A stretch of DNA of 54,797 bases from Methanobacteriota archaeon (GTDB taxonomy: Archaea > Methanobacteriota > Methanobacteria > Methanobacteriales > Methanobacteriaceae), in NCBI GenBank assembly GCA_023436175.1, contig JAEZKE010000096.1, positions 1 to 54,797 of the forward strand, in the 5' to 3' direction. A program made the translations under genes and the position numbers. Below the pieces are notes generated by a model. It was given only the letters and a program-made list of their open reading frames with translations, was not told the DNA's origin and searched no databases. Positions 42,934-51,602 of this stretch are shown here, piece after piece (position 1 is the stretch's first letter; every line of letters begins with the position of its first letter).

Positions 42934-45333
42934 ATGAATAAAAAATTGAATTTATCTAAATTTAAACCTTTAATGATTATAATTTTAATATTTTCCCTCG
43001 TATTTTTCCTTAGAATACAATCAGTTTATTTACCTGGCGTACCTGAAGAATTAAAACACAATTTACAGGATAAAAATGGAATTCCATACTTTAATGAAAT
43101 GGATTCATATTACAACTACAGGATGACACAGGATTACATTAACCACGGTTATCTGGGGGACATAATGGTAAATGGCAGTTCATGGGATCTGCACTCATAT
43201 TATCCATCTGGTCGGCCTGCGGTATATCCCCCTTTAATTGCTTATATTACTGCATTTACCTATAATCTGATGAATTTCTTTGCAAATATGCCATTAAATA
43301 AATTTACCATGTGGTTAACTCCGTTTATAGCATCTCTTGCTGTTATTCCTGCATATCTGTTTGTAAGAAATTTAACCAATGATTATGGTGGAATAACTGC
43401 AGGAGTTTTAGTTGGCACAGTTCCAGCATATTTCACCCATACATTTGCAGGGTTTTTTGATACGGATATGTTCAATATGCTCTTCCCAATCCTGATTGTG
43501 GGATTTTTTATTACAAGCATACTTGCAAAGAATATTAAAACTAGAACAATTTATGTAGCATTATCTGCTATTTCATTGCTTGTTTATTCAATGGCCTGGG
43601 AAGGCTGGTGGTACATGTTTTATTTGGTGATCGGTACAGCCATCATATATCTTTTAATTTCAAATTATATGTTTGATATGGAAACCATTAAATCATTTAA
43701 AAATTATTCTGATAAATTCAAATGGTTTATAGGTCAACCAGCATTTTTTTCATTAATAGTGTTTTTAACCCTGAGCGTTATTCTATTAAACATTTATTTG
43801 GGGCCTTCTGAATTTATAGATACTTTTACAAGATTTGTTGGAGCTTCTCAACTGCATACCTCTATTCAAAGTACCAGTTATCCAAATGTATACATATCTG
43901 TAGATGAACTTAAAGCGCCATCTATTTTAGAAACATTAGGAAAAGTAGGCGGAATTATACCATTTGTATTTGGTATTTTAAGCATTCCATGGTTACTATG
44001 GAAATTAGAAGTAGAGAGAACTAAAAAAGCCGTGAGCAAATATAAAAAGAAAAGTGAACATGAAAGAAATACTAAAAGAAAAATAGGAATTAATGAAGAG
44101 AAGATAAATAAAAATAACCCATTAAATTTTTATGTGATAGAAACTAAGAAGAATTACCTTTTATACGCAATTTTATTTGCAGTCTGGCTTTTAACTATGG
44201 GATTTGCTTTAACACAAGGGTCAAGATTTATTGAACAATTCTCAATCCCAATAGCATTGGGTGCAGGAGTCTTTGTAGGTTTAATGGCACCATATTTTGT
44301 AAAAAATATTAAAAATGCCAGATATCATTCAATATCAATCCTTTTATTAATTGCATTGGTAGCATACGCCCCTGTATCCTCATCATACATGTTCTCAAAT
44401 TCAATATATCCCACCGTTGATGATTCTATGTACAACTCATTAACATGGATAAAAGATAATACCCCTCAAAACACAGTTATAACTTCATGGTGGGACTTTG
44501 GGCATTTATTTACTGCAGTAGCAGATAGGCCAGTTACATTCGATGGAGGGTCCCAAAACACGCCGCGTGCCTACTGGATTGGAAATGCATTATTAACGAG
44601 TAATGAAAATTTATCTGCAGGAATACTTAGAATGCTGACTTCAAGTGGTGATCAGGGTTATTTAACCCTTGAAAGTTATACGCACAATACTGGCAAAAGT
44701 GTTGAAATATTAGATAGGATTTTACCTGTCGATAAACAGGATGCTCAAACCATATTGACAAGTCATTACAATTTAACTTCAGATCAGGCTCAAAATGTGT
44801 TACAATACACACATCCAGCTAAAGCCATTCCGCATGTCCTATTACTAAATAATATGTATCTGCTCTCAAAGGCATACTGGTGGTCTTACTTTGGAAACTG
44901 GAATTTCCAGAATAACACTGGACAGGGTTACAGTTATTCTGCACAACAAGCAGATTCGCAACAGGTTAACGGTATGACGATGATTACAGCTCAAAACGGG
45001 ATTGTAGCACAGATCAAAGGGACAAAAGTAGTTGCAGGTTTTCAATATAAGCAAAATAATCAAACCCATTTACTGGATCCTCACAAGTTAATTGTTGTTC
45101 AAAATGGCAAAGTTGTGATGAATCAGATTGTTTCCAATTATAGTTCATTTAGTATAATTTTAGTAGAAGAAAATAATAATTATTTAGCCGTTATTCTGAA
45201 TAAGGAACTTGAAGATTCCATTTTTACAAGACTGTATTTTACAAATGGTGCAGGTCTAATTAAATTTAAGCTTGTACATAAAGAAGGTAAAATAATAGAC
45301 CCATATGGAGTAATGGTTTGGAGTGTAAGTTAA
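42934..45333 (+). CDS. aglB: AglB/STT3 oligosaccharyltransferase
   Basis: 799 residues. Membrane half (about 1-490, 13 or so helices) with the first-loop acidic motif FNEMDSYYNYRMTQDY and later GFFDTDMFNMLFPILI. The soluble half begins after VSSSYMFSNSIYPTVDDSM and contains the catalytic-acceptor motif SWWDFGH at about 517-523. A charged Lys-rich cytoplasmic loop lies at about 365-395. AglB moves a lipid-linked glycan to Asn in N-X-S/T sequons of exported proteins; the cupredoxin and adhesin of this window carry such sequons. Confidence 0.95.
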   Translation: MNKKLNLSKFKPLMIIILIFSLVFFLRIQSVYLPGVPEELKHNLQDKNGIPYFNEMDSYYNYRMTQDYINHGYLGDIMVNGSSWDLHSYYPSGRPAVYPPLIAYITAFTYNLMNFFANMPLNKFTMWLTPFIASLAVIPAYLFVRNLTNDYGGITAGVLVGTVPAYFTHTFAGFFDTDMFNMLFPILIVGFFITSILAKNIKTRTIYVALSAISLLVYSMAWEGWWYMFYLVIGTAIIYLLISNYMFDMETIKSFKNYSDKFKWFIGQPAFFSLIVFLTLSVILLNIYLGPSEFIDTFTRFVGASQLHTSIQSTSYPNVYISVDELKAPSILETLGKVGGIIPFVFGILSIPWLLWKLEVERTKKAVSKYKKKSEHERNTKRKIGINEEKINKNNPLNFYVIETKKNYLLYAILFAVWLLTMGFALTQGSRFIEQFSIPIALGAGVFVGLMAPYFVKNIKNARYHSISILLLIALVAYAPVSSSYMFSNSIYPTVDDSMYNSLTWIKDNTPQNTVITSWWDFGHLFTAVADRPVTFDGGSQNTPRAYWIGNALLTSNENLSAGILRMLTSSGDQGYLTLESYTHNTGKSVEILDRILPVDKQDAQTILTSHYNLTSDQAQNVLQYTHPAKAIPHVLLLNNMYLLSKAYWWSYFGNWNFQNNTGQGYSYSAQQADSQQVNGMTMITAQNGIVAQIKGTKVVAGFQYKQNNQTHLLDPHKLIVVQNGKVVMNQIVSNYSSFSIILVEENNNYLAVILNKELEDSIFTRLYFTNGAGLIKFKLVHKEGKIIDPYGVMVWSVS

Positions 45334-45518
45334 AATAAATAAAATTAGTTTGAACATATGTGTGGTCCCCATTCTTTAATTGTAATGATTTTTGTTACAC
45401 ACATTTTCACAATTAATTGAGTTATTAAATCTACTTTTTTGAAATTACAAAATAGCAAATTTTATATTACTTATTTTATAAATAGTATTAACGCTGTACT
45501 TAATTATATTAAAATTAT

Positions 45519-45591
45519 AATGGCCTACCCAAAATAAAAGTTACCTTCTGGCCATTGTCAAGTCGGAGGACTAAAATTATCTTTGACTTGA
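45519..45591 (+). promoter_or_regulatory. Two stem-loops in the leader of the second PRC-barrel gene
   Basis: AATGGCC (45519-45525) pairs with GGCCATT (45550-45556), and TCAAGTC (45558-45564) pairs with GACTTGA (45585-45591). The second stem ends 22 nt before the ATG and encloses GGAGGA. The region may be a structured leader or the hairpins may terminate an upstream transcript. Confidence 0.4.
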
Positions 45592-45613
45592 TTTAAAAAA
45601 CACAGGTGATAGA

Positions 45614-45847
45614 ATGCATGCAAAAGATTTGTCTGGGAAAGATATTGTGGATTCCAAAGGGGATAAAGTTGGAGTAGTAGATGATGTGGAAATAGATGTA
45701 ATGAATAAACAAGTAACAGGCATTATCGCAAGAGAAGGCACTATTTCATCAAAACTAGGTATGGGCGAAGAAAGGATGATCTCCATGGATATGGTTGATG
45801 CAATAGGTGATAAAGTAATTTTAAGACGTATGGAAAAACGAATGTAA
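45614..45847 (+). CDS. PRC-barrel domain protein (copy 2)
   Basis: 77 residues: MHAKDLSGKDIVDSKGDKVG, VVDDVEIDVMNKQVTGIIAR and MISMDMVDAIGDKVILRRME. It is the same length as the PRC-barrel protein at 33501 and shows the same G..ED..G..VG.V.D pattern, but the sequences have diverged. Start ATG after ACAGGTGATAGA. A structured leader may precede it. The following genes are YbjQ-like. Confidence 0.87.
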   Translation: MHAKDLSGKDIVDSKGDKVGVVDDVEIDVMNKQVTGIIAREGTISSKLGMGEERMISMDMVDAIGDKVILRRMEKRM

Positions 45848-45973
45848 ACTTTTTTTTCTACTTTTTTCTTTTTAATACAATATAATTTTTATTTTTTGCC
45901 AAATATTTATAACTAATTCCTTACATAATGTATAAACAATAATATTGTTTATATATCCAAAGGAAGTCTAAAA

Positions 45974-46297
45974 ATGCTGATTTTAAACACACCCAATATT
46001 GAAGGGAAGAAAATAAGTGAATACTTTGGTTTAGTAACTGGAGAGGCACTTTTAGGTGCAAATGTGTATAAAGACCTTTTTTCAGGTGTTAGAGACGTCG
46101 TTGGTGGGAGAACATCAGCTTACGAAGAGGAATTAAAGAAGGCAAGAGAATTAGCATTATCCAGCATGGAAGAAAAAGCAGATAAATTTGGTGCTAATGC
46201 CATACTAGGTGTTCAAATAGCCTATCATAACCTCGGAGGGACTATGGGAAACACTATTCTTGTAACCATGTATGGTACTGCAGTACATTTTGAATAA
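45974..46297 (+). CDS. YbjQ/UPF0145 family protein
   Basis: 107 residues covering the whole YbjQ domain: LILNTPNIEGKKISEYFGLV, TGEALLGANVYKDLFSGVRD, VVGGRTSAYEEELKKARELA, FGANAILGVQIAYHNLG and ILVTMYGTAVHFE. YbjQ proteins form pentameric rings and are annotated as putative heavy-metal-binding; the role is unproven. A second YbjQ-type domain follows at 46349, fused to a membrane domain, and the two genes are about 50 nt apart, so they probably work together. Confidence 0.9.
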   Translation: MLILNTPNIEGKKISEYFGLVTGEALLGANVYKDLFSGVRDVVGGRTSAYEEELKKARELALSSMEEKADKFGANAILGVQIAYHNLGGTMGNTILVTMYGTAVHFE

Positions 46298-46348
46298 TCA
46301 CTATATCTCATTATTATAACCATTTAAAGATATTAAGGAGAAATAATC

Positions 46349-47158
46349 TTGCTAACCTCAATAAAAAGCTCCATCATAGACAAACAATGGGGAATTGCTG
46401 CAGTAATTATAGGGACATCCTTAGGATTTGTATCTGCCGTTATTTGTGTATATGCAAATTTAGTTATTTTTGGATTTAACATTATGTTTATAATATCTCC
46501 TTTAATTGCAGGGTTTAGCGAGGCATATATAGCCAGAAAAAAATATGGCAGAAGCACTGGAGCTATCAGCGCCCTTTTAATATTTATTATTATCAATATA
46601 TATGGTTGGTTCTTCCCTAAAAATCCAATAACTCTTAATTTATTCACATTAGGAGGTATTGCCCTCACTATACAGGCAGCTGTTCCGATACTCGTAAATT
46701 ATCTGCTTTTTGTTGTTTTCCTTGGAACCATAACATATGTCATAGGACTACTAGGAAACTTAATCTCAAGACTGCTGGGAAAAGAAATAGAAAAACCAGA
46801 AGAAATCCCAAATGCAGATCTTCCCCAACTGGATCTTTTATTTGCAACTACCACCGAACTTGGGGGAAAAAATATAGTTAAAGAATTTGGTTTAATTACT
46901 GGAGAGGCTATTTTAAAAGAAGAGAAAAAAGATAACAATTCATCGCATTTTAAAAAAATTACCTCAAAAAACGGTTCAAATATAGAATATAAATTAGGAC
47001 AAGTTAGAAATGAAGCACTGCAAAATTTAGAAAGTGAAGCAAAGAAATTGGGTGCAAATGCCATTTTAGGCGTTAATATCGATTATAAAAGCATTGGCGG
47101 GATTAAAGGAAGTACAGTAATAGTAACAGTTGCCGGCAGTGCTGTACTGTATGAATAG
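46349..47158 (+). CDS. Membrane protein with C-terminal YbjQ-like domain
   Basis: 269 residues from the TTG at 46349, eight nt after AAGGAG. Four predicted helices (about 14-34, 37-56, 72-88, 96-130) form the N-terminal half. Residues about 160-269 are a YbjQ domain: LLFATTTELGGKNIVKEFGL, ITGEAILKEE, LESEAKKLGANAILGVNIDY and VTVAGSAVLYE. The VGGRTSAYEEE segment of the neighbour is replaced by a Ser/Lys-rich stretch. The membrane part may anchor a ring formed with the soluble YbjQ protein at 45974, which is inference from adjacency. Confidence 0.8.
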   Translation: MLTSIKSSIIDKQWGIAAVIIGTSLGFVSAVICVYANLVIFGFNIMFIISPLIAGFSEAYIARKKYGRSTGAISALLIFIIINIYGWFFPKNPITLNLFTLGGIALTIQAAVPILVNYLLFVVFLGTITYVIGLLGNLISRLLGKEIEKPEEIPNADLPQLDLLFATTTELGGKNIVKEFGLITGEAILKEEKKDNNSSHFKKITSKNGSNIEYKLGQVRNEALQNLESEAKKLGANAILGVNIDYKSIGGIKGSTVIVTVAGSAVLYE

Positions 47159-47465
47159 AAATTGTAGAACTTTTATAACTTAAACTTTTATTTTTAAACA
47201 ACAATCTTTAAGTACAAATACATTATTAAAATGAATTTTACAAAATTAAAAATTTACCTGTGTTTATGACTAACTAGCAATGTTTATATATAATATCTAT
47301 ACTAATTTTGATTTAAAGTAGTATAACTCAATTTAACATACTTAAAATTAGAATTAACTAATTTTAACATGATGAAAACTCATTTACTAAAAATTAAACA
47401 GAGACCAAAGTCTATATTTAAATGATTTTCAAAGTTACAGGACATTTTAATTAAAAGGTGAATAA
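47159..47465. other. Intergenic gap, no gene seen
   Basis: About 300 nt, AT-rich, before the MurG-like gene, with AAGGTGAATAA as its ribosome binding site. Nothing else could be supported. Confidence 0.45.
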
Positions 47466-48512
47466 ATGAAAGTATTATTTATGGTTACAGGGCGAGGAAT
47501 TGGAGGAGATGCCGCAATTGCCCTTAATATAGCTAAAGCACTATCCGAGTATGGTGCACACTGTGAATTTGCCCTGAATCATGGTGCAAAAGGATTATTA
47601 TTTGAAAAACACTGCATAAAATGGCATGAAACAAGTATTCCTCAAGCAGGGGGGCATGCTGCTACTAAACTTACCCTTGTAAAGGGAGGTTTTAAAATTG
47701 TTCAGGCTGTTTTTGAAGCTTTAAGTCTGTACAGAAAAATAAAACCAGATGTGGTAATTGGATCAATAGGTGGAGGGGCAGTCGTTGGATGTCTGGCTGC
47801 TAAAATTGCAGGTATTCCCTCTGTAGGAATTGTATCCACCCCCACTGATTCTAAGGTATCTAAATTTACTACAGTTGTAGCGTTACCAGAATCTCCATTA
47901 TTTAAATCGTCAATTAATAACAAAAACGTGCATAAAGTCTTTATGCCAATAAATCCCGAGATTGTAAGTGGAAACAAAGAAAAAGCACTGAAATTAATGC
48001 CCGAAGGCTATGATCCGGCATTACCTACTATATTACTATCATCCGGCTCTACTCTTTTTGAAAAAATGGCTCTTGCTGCACCTAAACTCAGAGACAGTGC
48101 GATCAAAGCAAATATAGTGGTTATAGGGCATCCCCTTGATGAAAAATATAGAGAATATCTTGAAAGCGATGGAATTCTTTATTTAGGTTATATTGACTGG
48201 GTACGTGATTTATACAAATTAGCAGACTTTGTAATTATCACAGATGATGGAGTGATGCTTCACGAAGCCATCGCATGTAATTTACCAATTATAACGCTGC
48301 TTAGAGTAAAATATGGACGTTACCACAATATGGGTGATGTATTCAGCGGTGCCATGGTTGAAAGCGATCTTGATAATTTGGATGAAGTTGTTAATGACTT
48401 CTTAGAAAATATTGACAAAACCAAAGACAAAGCCTCAAAATATGGAAAAGATGTTTTGAGATCATCAGATAAAATTGCGAGAATAATCTGCGATAAGTTA
48501 AAAAATAAATAA
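47466..48512 (+). CDS. MurG-like glycosyltransferase (GT28)
   Basis: 348 residues of GT-B fold. The N-terminal half has KVLFMVTGRGIGGDAAIALN, and SIGGGAVVGCLAAKIAGIPS. The C-terminal donor site has TILLSSGSTLFEKMALAAPK and DFVIITDDGVMLHEAIACNL. It resembles MurG/UDP-GlcNAc transferases and related archaeal GT28 proteins. A role in pseudomurein or other lipid-linked glycan assembly is possible, with the PNPT protein at 41436 in the same region. Acceptor and donor are not readable. It starts with an ATG after AAGGTGAATAA. Confidence 0.75.
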   Translation: MKVLFMVTGRGIGGDAAIALNIAKALSEYGAHCEFALNHGAKGLLFEKHCIKWHETSIPQAGGHAATKLTLVKGGFKIVQAVFEALSLYRKIKPDVVIGSIGGGAVVGCLAAKIAGIPSVGIVSTPTDSKVSKFTTVVALPESPLFKSSINNKNVHKVFMPINPEIVSGNKEKALKLMPEGYDPALPTILLSSGSTLFEKMALAAPKLRDSAIKANIVVIGHPLDEKYREYLESDGILYLGYIDWVRDLYKLADFVIITDDGVMLHEAIACNLPIITLLRVKYGRYHNMGDVFSGAMVESDLDNLDEVVNDFLENIDKTKDKASKYGKDVLRSSDKIARIICDKLKNK

Positions 48513-48561
48513 TTTTAATATTTTTTTTCAGATTAAAAAAAAAATAGGGAAGTGTTAAAGA

Positions 48562-48945
48562 TTACTGTCTTTCCATCAGTTTATTTTTAATTACAACACC
48601 TACAACAGCGAATACAGCCCCTATAACTGCATAAATAATGAATAACGCTATTAAAGTAATTATACTAAGTAAAGTCATTACATTATTTCCTAAAAATATA
48701 GGCACATGAGCAAAATAGCTGACTAATGCAGCATATGAGAATGATGCAATTATAATTCCCAAAAAGTTAATTATTACACCATGAATAGCTCCTACTTTTA
48801 GATCACCACCGAGAATATATCCTCCGATTAATGGTGCTATAATAAAGCCCAAAATAGTCAATGACAGCATACCGCTAGATACAAGTAAATAATAAATTAT
48901 TATTGCTAGAGCAATACCAAAACCTAAAGATTTCCAGTTAATCAT
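48562..48945 (-). CDS. DUF5518-like membrane protein
   Basis: 127 residues with four helices: about 5-25, 28-47, 54-75 and 88-118. The gly-rich second and third helices (LGFIIAPLIGGYILGGDLKV, GAIHGVIINFLGIIIASFSY) follow the DUF5518 pattern common in methanogen small membrane proteins, whose role is unknown. Ribosome binding site AAGGATGTGAATAA before the ATG. It is convergent with the MurG-like gene. Confidence 0.75.
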   Translation of the reverse strand: MINWKSLGFGIALAIIIYYLLVSSGMLSLTILGFIIAPLIGGYILGGDLKVGAIHGVIINFLGIIIASFSYAALVSYFAHVPIFLGNNVMTLLSIITLIALFIIYAVIGAVFAVVGVVIKNKLMERQ

Positions 48946-49068
48946 TTATTCACATCCTTATTTTTTCTTTTAGTAGACTATTAATTTGCTGATATATAAT
49001 TTAGTCTGAAATTCCCTCTAACCAAAAATTTATATTAAAATGGGCATCTACGTATAAGCGTGATCTTT

Positions 49069-49686
49069 ATGTTAAATGGGATAAAAAATATCTATAATTT
49101 TTATGTAGAGCGCTACAAAAAACGTTTTTTATATTGTTTTGCAATTTATTATGGTTTACTCATTATTGGAATGATAATAGGGTTACTATATCCCCCAGTA
49201 AGTACTGGAACTGCAGGGACAGTAAGTAGCCAGTTTACTACTGCATTACCAGGATTAATGCAAGCTATTGGCGCAGGTGACGTAATTAAAATAATTGTGA
49301 CCATTTTCGCATTTAACAGCATCTTAGGGAGCTTTTTAGTACTTACACTTCTAAACGTAATAGGCCTCGGAACACTGGTATTCATTTACAGACCAATTAG
49401 GTGGGGATTAGTGTATGCCCCTACAAGTCCTCAGGCAGTAATGCTTTTAATAGCAGTTATTCCAACATTAATACTTGAAGGAATAGCATATGTTATTGCA
49501 TTTACAGCTAGTCTTGACCTTATCCTTGCCCTTGTAAAACCAAAATCCCTTGGGGAAGAAAGCAGGTTTAAAGCATGGAAAAAAGCATGGATATACAACT
49601 TAAAGTCATATGTGCTGGTTTTAATAATGCTGTTTGTGGCCGCAGTTGTTGAGACTATTACACTAGTATCTTTAGCCAGAGTCTAA
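49069..49686 (+). CDS. SpoIIM/DUF95-like membrane protein
   Basis: 205 residues from the ATG at 49069; an in-frame GTG at 49060 lies within the GTGATC that likely serves as ribosome binding site. Five to six helices with the SpoIIM family order: FYVERYKKRFLYCFAIYYGL, an extracellular TGTAGTVSSQF segment, FAFNSILGSFLVLTLLNVIG, and PTLILEGIAYVIAFTASLDL. Stage II sporulation M homologues are widespread outside spore formers, with unknown role. The Glu of ILEG and NS of AFNSIL are the conserved positions. Confidence 0.75.
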   Translation: MLNGIKNIYNFYVERYKKRFLYCFAIYYGLLIIGMIIGLLYPPVSTGTAGTVSSQFTTALPGLMQAIGAGDVIKIIVTIFAFNSILGSFLVLTLLNVIGLGTLVFIYRPIRWGLVYAPTSPQAVMLLIAVIPTLILEGIAYVIAFTASLDLILALVKPKSLGEESRFKAWKKAWIYNLKSYVLVLIMLFVAAVVETITLVSLARV

Positions 49687-49871
49687 CTCCCTTATTTTTT
49701 TTAAAGTGATTAAATGAGGATTTGAAAATTGAGAAGCTTTATATATAAATTTTCCTTAAAACCGTTACCAATTAATTTAACTAATAAATCAGCAGACTTA
49801 TATTCGCTATTTATAATATGAACTATTTTAACACGCGAAAAAAACCCTAATATCTAATTTTCATATTTGAA

Positions 49872-50753
49872 TTAAATGTACTGCCACTTAAAATTTTCAC
49901 CCCTGCGTACAACTAACCCTGCTGAGCTTTCAGGAAAATGGGAACTGAATACAATTGCATGCTGCTTTAGCGCATATTCAACTCCCCAAAGTCGTGAAGA
50001 ACGTGCTTGATCTGTAAATACATCAAATATTGAATTTAATTTGGGATAACTGACCTGGATAGGAGTATGGAAAATATCTCCAGAAAATAAGGCTTTTTTT
50101 CCACATGATGAAAGCGTAATGGACGAGTGATTAATACTGTGCCCCGGAGTAGGCTTAAATGATAATCCATCAATAAATTCACTACCATCAATATGGATCA
50201 TCTCAGCAAGCCCAGCTTCAATAATCGGTAAAATACTATCTTTCTGGATAATAACGCTTGTTTTATTTCTATCGTTGTGGTTGGCAGGATCTTTATAGTA
50301 CTCATATTCCTCTTTAGAAAATATGTATTTCGCGTTGGGAAAAGTTGGCACCCACTCCCCATTAGACAGTCGTGTGTTCCATCCAACGTGGTCTACATGC
50401 AAATGCGTCATTAAAACATAGTCAACATCTCCTGGTTTAATCCCTGCATTTGATAACTTTTCAAGGTAAGGTAAATAGAGATGATCAAAGTAAGGTGTAA
50501 AAGGACGTTTCTTATCATTTCCAGCCCCAGTATCAACCAGTATTGTATGTTTTTTGGTTTTAACCAGCCACGTATGAGTACTTAACAAAGCAGGTTTCGC
50601 TTCCATCGAACCGGATAATATCATTTTTTGTCTATCAGTTAATGAATTCCAGTCAGGAAGGAGTGAAGCAGACGTGAAGCTGTCTAGAATTGACTCGCTG
50701 ATACGGGTGACTTCAACATCGCCCACTTTATATGTTTTAGATTTAATATCCAT
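49872..50753 (-). CDS. Metallo-beta-lactamase-fold hydrolase
   Basis: 293 residues from the ATG at 50753, behind GAAGAGGT. The longest frame begins at 50885 but its extra 44 residues run through a different small ORF (50743-50877) and are not protein-like. Zinc site: MTHLHVDHVGW, then the later His in FKPTPGHSINHSSI, Asp in KKALFSGDIFH and a final His in AIVFSSHFPES. The layout resembles AHL-lactonase-like and related hydrolases. Ester, lactone or thioester substrates are all possible. It is the last gene of a run starting at the flavin reductase gene (52163). Confidence 0.88.
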   Translation of the reverse strand: MDIKSKTYKVGDVEVTRISESILDSFTSASLLPDWNSLTDRQKMILSGSMEAKPALLSTHTWLVKTKKHTILVDTGAGNDKKRPFTPYFDHLYLPYLEKLSNAGIKPGDVDYVLMTHLHVDHVGWNTRLSNGEWVPTFPNAKYIFSKEEYEYYKDPANHNDRNKTSVIIQKDSILPIIEAGLAEMIHIDGSEFIDGLSFKPTPGHSINHSSITLSSCGKKALFSGDIFHTPIQVSYPKLNSIFDVFTDQARSSRLWGVEYALKQHAIVFSSHFPESSAGLVVRRGENFKWQYI

Positions 50754-50877
50754 AATCAAAGACCTCTTCTTCATTAGATTTTGCAAACTCCGAACCCATT
50801 TTAAATGTTTTCTCACAATCTTTAGGGAATATTTCTTTTCTTTTGACTTTAGCCATAACTTCAATATTTCTATCCAT
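50743..50877 (-). CDS. Small ORF overlapping the metallo-beta-lactamase start, 44 aa
   Basis: MDRNIEVMAKVKRKEIFPKD then CEKTFKMGSEFAKSNEEEVF and DYGY. It starts after GGGGTATGAAATT and its stop overlaps the ATG of the metallo-beta-lactamase gene, the usual layout for coupled translation. The composition is natural. It could be a small regulatory or partner protein, or the remaining end of a longer gene. No family is recognised. Confidence 0.5.
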   Translation of the reverse strand: MDRNIEVMAKVKRKEIFPKDCEKTFKMGSEFAKSNEEEVFDYGY

Positions 50878-50913
50878 AATTTCATACCCCGAATTATTCA
50901 GTGTACCATGTTT

Positions 50914-51510
50914 CTAACTTGTCAGTGATGGCTTTGAAAGTTGATTCAAGTAAAAAATATCACTATGCAGTGCATCATCAATTTTTATGACATCTAAATT
51001 CTTGGATTTTAAATCTTCACATTCAAATATAATCTCAGGCAAATCACGTGTACCATAAATTAGGAGTTTTTTATCAGGAGCAAACTTCAATAAATCAACA
51101 TCCTCATTTAAAATATTAAATAAGCTAATATTGGGAGATTTGTGGACTAAATAATCCATAGATTCTCTTATATTATTTTGTACCTCATTGCTAAAATTCC
51201 TACCAAGTGCAGGTGAAATTCCTATAGCATAATCTGCGCTGCTTATAAGTGCAAGCCTTCCCCCAAAAGAGTGGCCAACTACAGTTACATTACCATAGTT
51301 TTTGAAATGTGAAATAGCAGATTCAACATCGGATAAGATATTACAGTCCAAGTCAAATGAGTGCTCGCCATGACCACGAAGATCTATACAGCCAGTTATA
51401 AATCCTTTCTCAGCTATACTCCAGGCCAAACCTAATGTCTTTTCTTTAGTACCACCATAACCATGAACCACAACAACAGCTCCTTTTGGATCTTGAGGAG
51501 TAATAGTCAC
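50914..51510 (-). CDS. Alpha/beta hydrolase, probably frameshifted at both ends
   Basis: The intact core of 198 codons has the oxyanion strand VVVVHGYGG, the nucleophile elbow VVGHSFGGR, a loop YGTRDLP and a catalytic-His candidate in DALHSDIF. The frame starts at a GTG (51510) with no ribosome binding site. Upstream, an ATG at 51551 opens MREFIDGDGFKVLV and stops at 51507 in a different frame; a 2-nt excess in GTGTG separates the two. Downstream, a third frame from about 50945 reads TFKAITDKLETWYTE to a TAA at 50896-50894, a natural C-terminus. The gene may be decaying, or the sequence may contain errors. Confidence 0.65.
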   Translation of the reverse strand: MTITPQDPKGAVVVVHGYGGTKEKTLGLAWSIAEKGFITGCIDLRGHGEHSFDLDCNILSDVESAISHFKNYGNVTVVGHSFGGRLALISSADYAIGISPALGRNFSNEVQNNIRESMDYLVHKSPNISLFNILNEDVDLLKFAPDKKLLIYGTRDLPEIIFECEDLKSKNLDVIKIDDALHSDIFYLNQLSKPSLTS

Positions 51511-51602
51511 ACAAGTACCTTAAAACCATCACCATCGATAAATTCTCTCATAATCTTCATTTAAAACGCCTTAATTAATTTTTAAACTATAAATTGTGAA
51601 AC

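Noticed and set aside
46333..46668. 111-codon minus-strand frame opposite the membrane/YbjQ gene
   Set aside because: It is a shadow of the plus-strand gene, whose YbjQ domain and ribosome binding site are clear. Similar shadows at 46699-47064 and 47702-47977 were rejected too.
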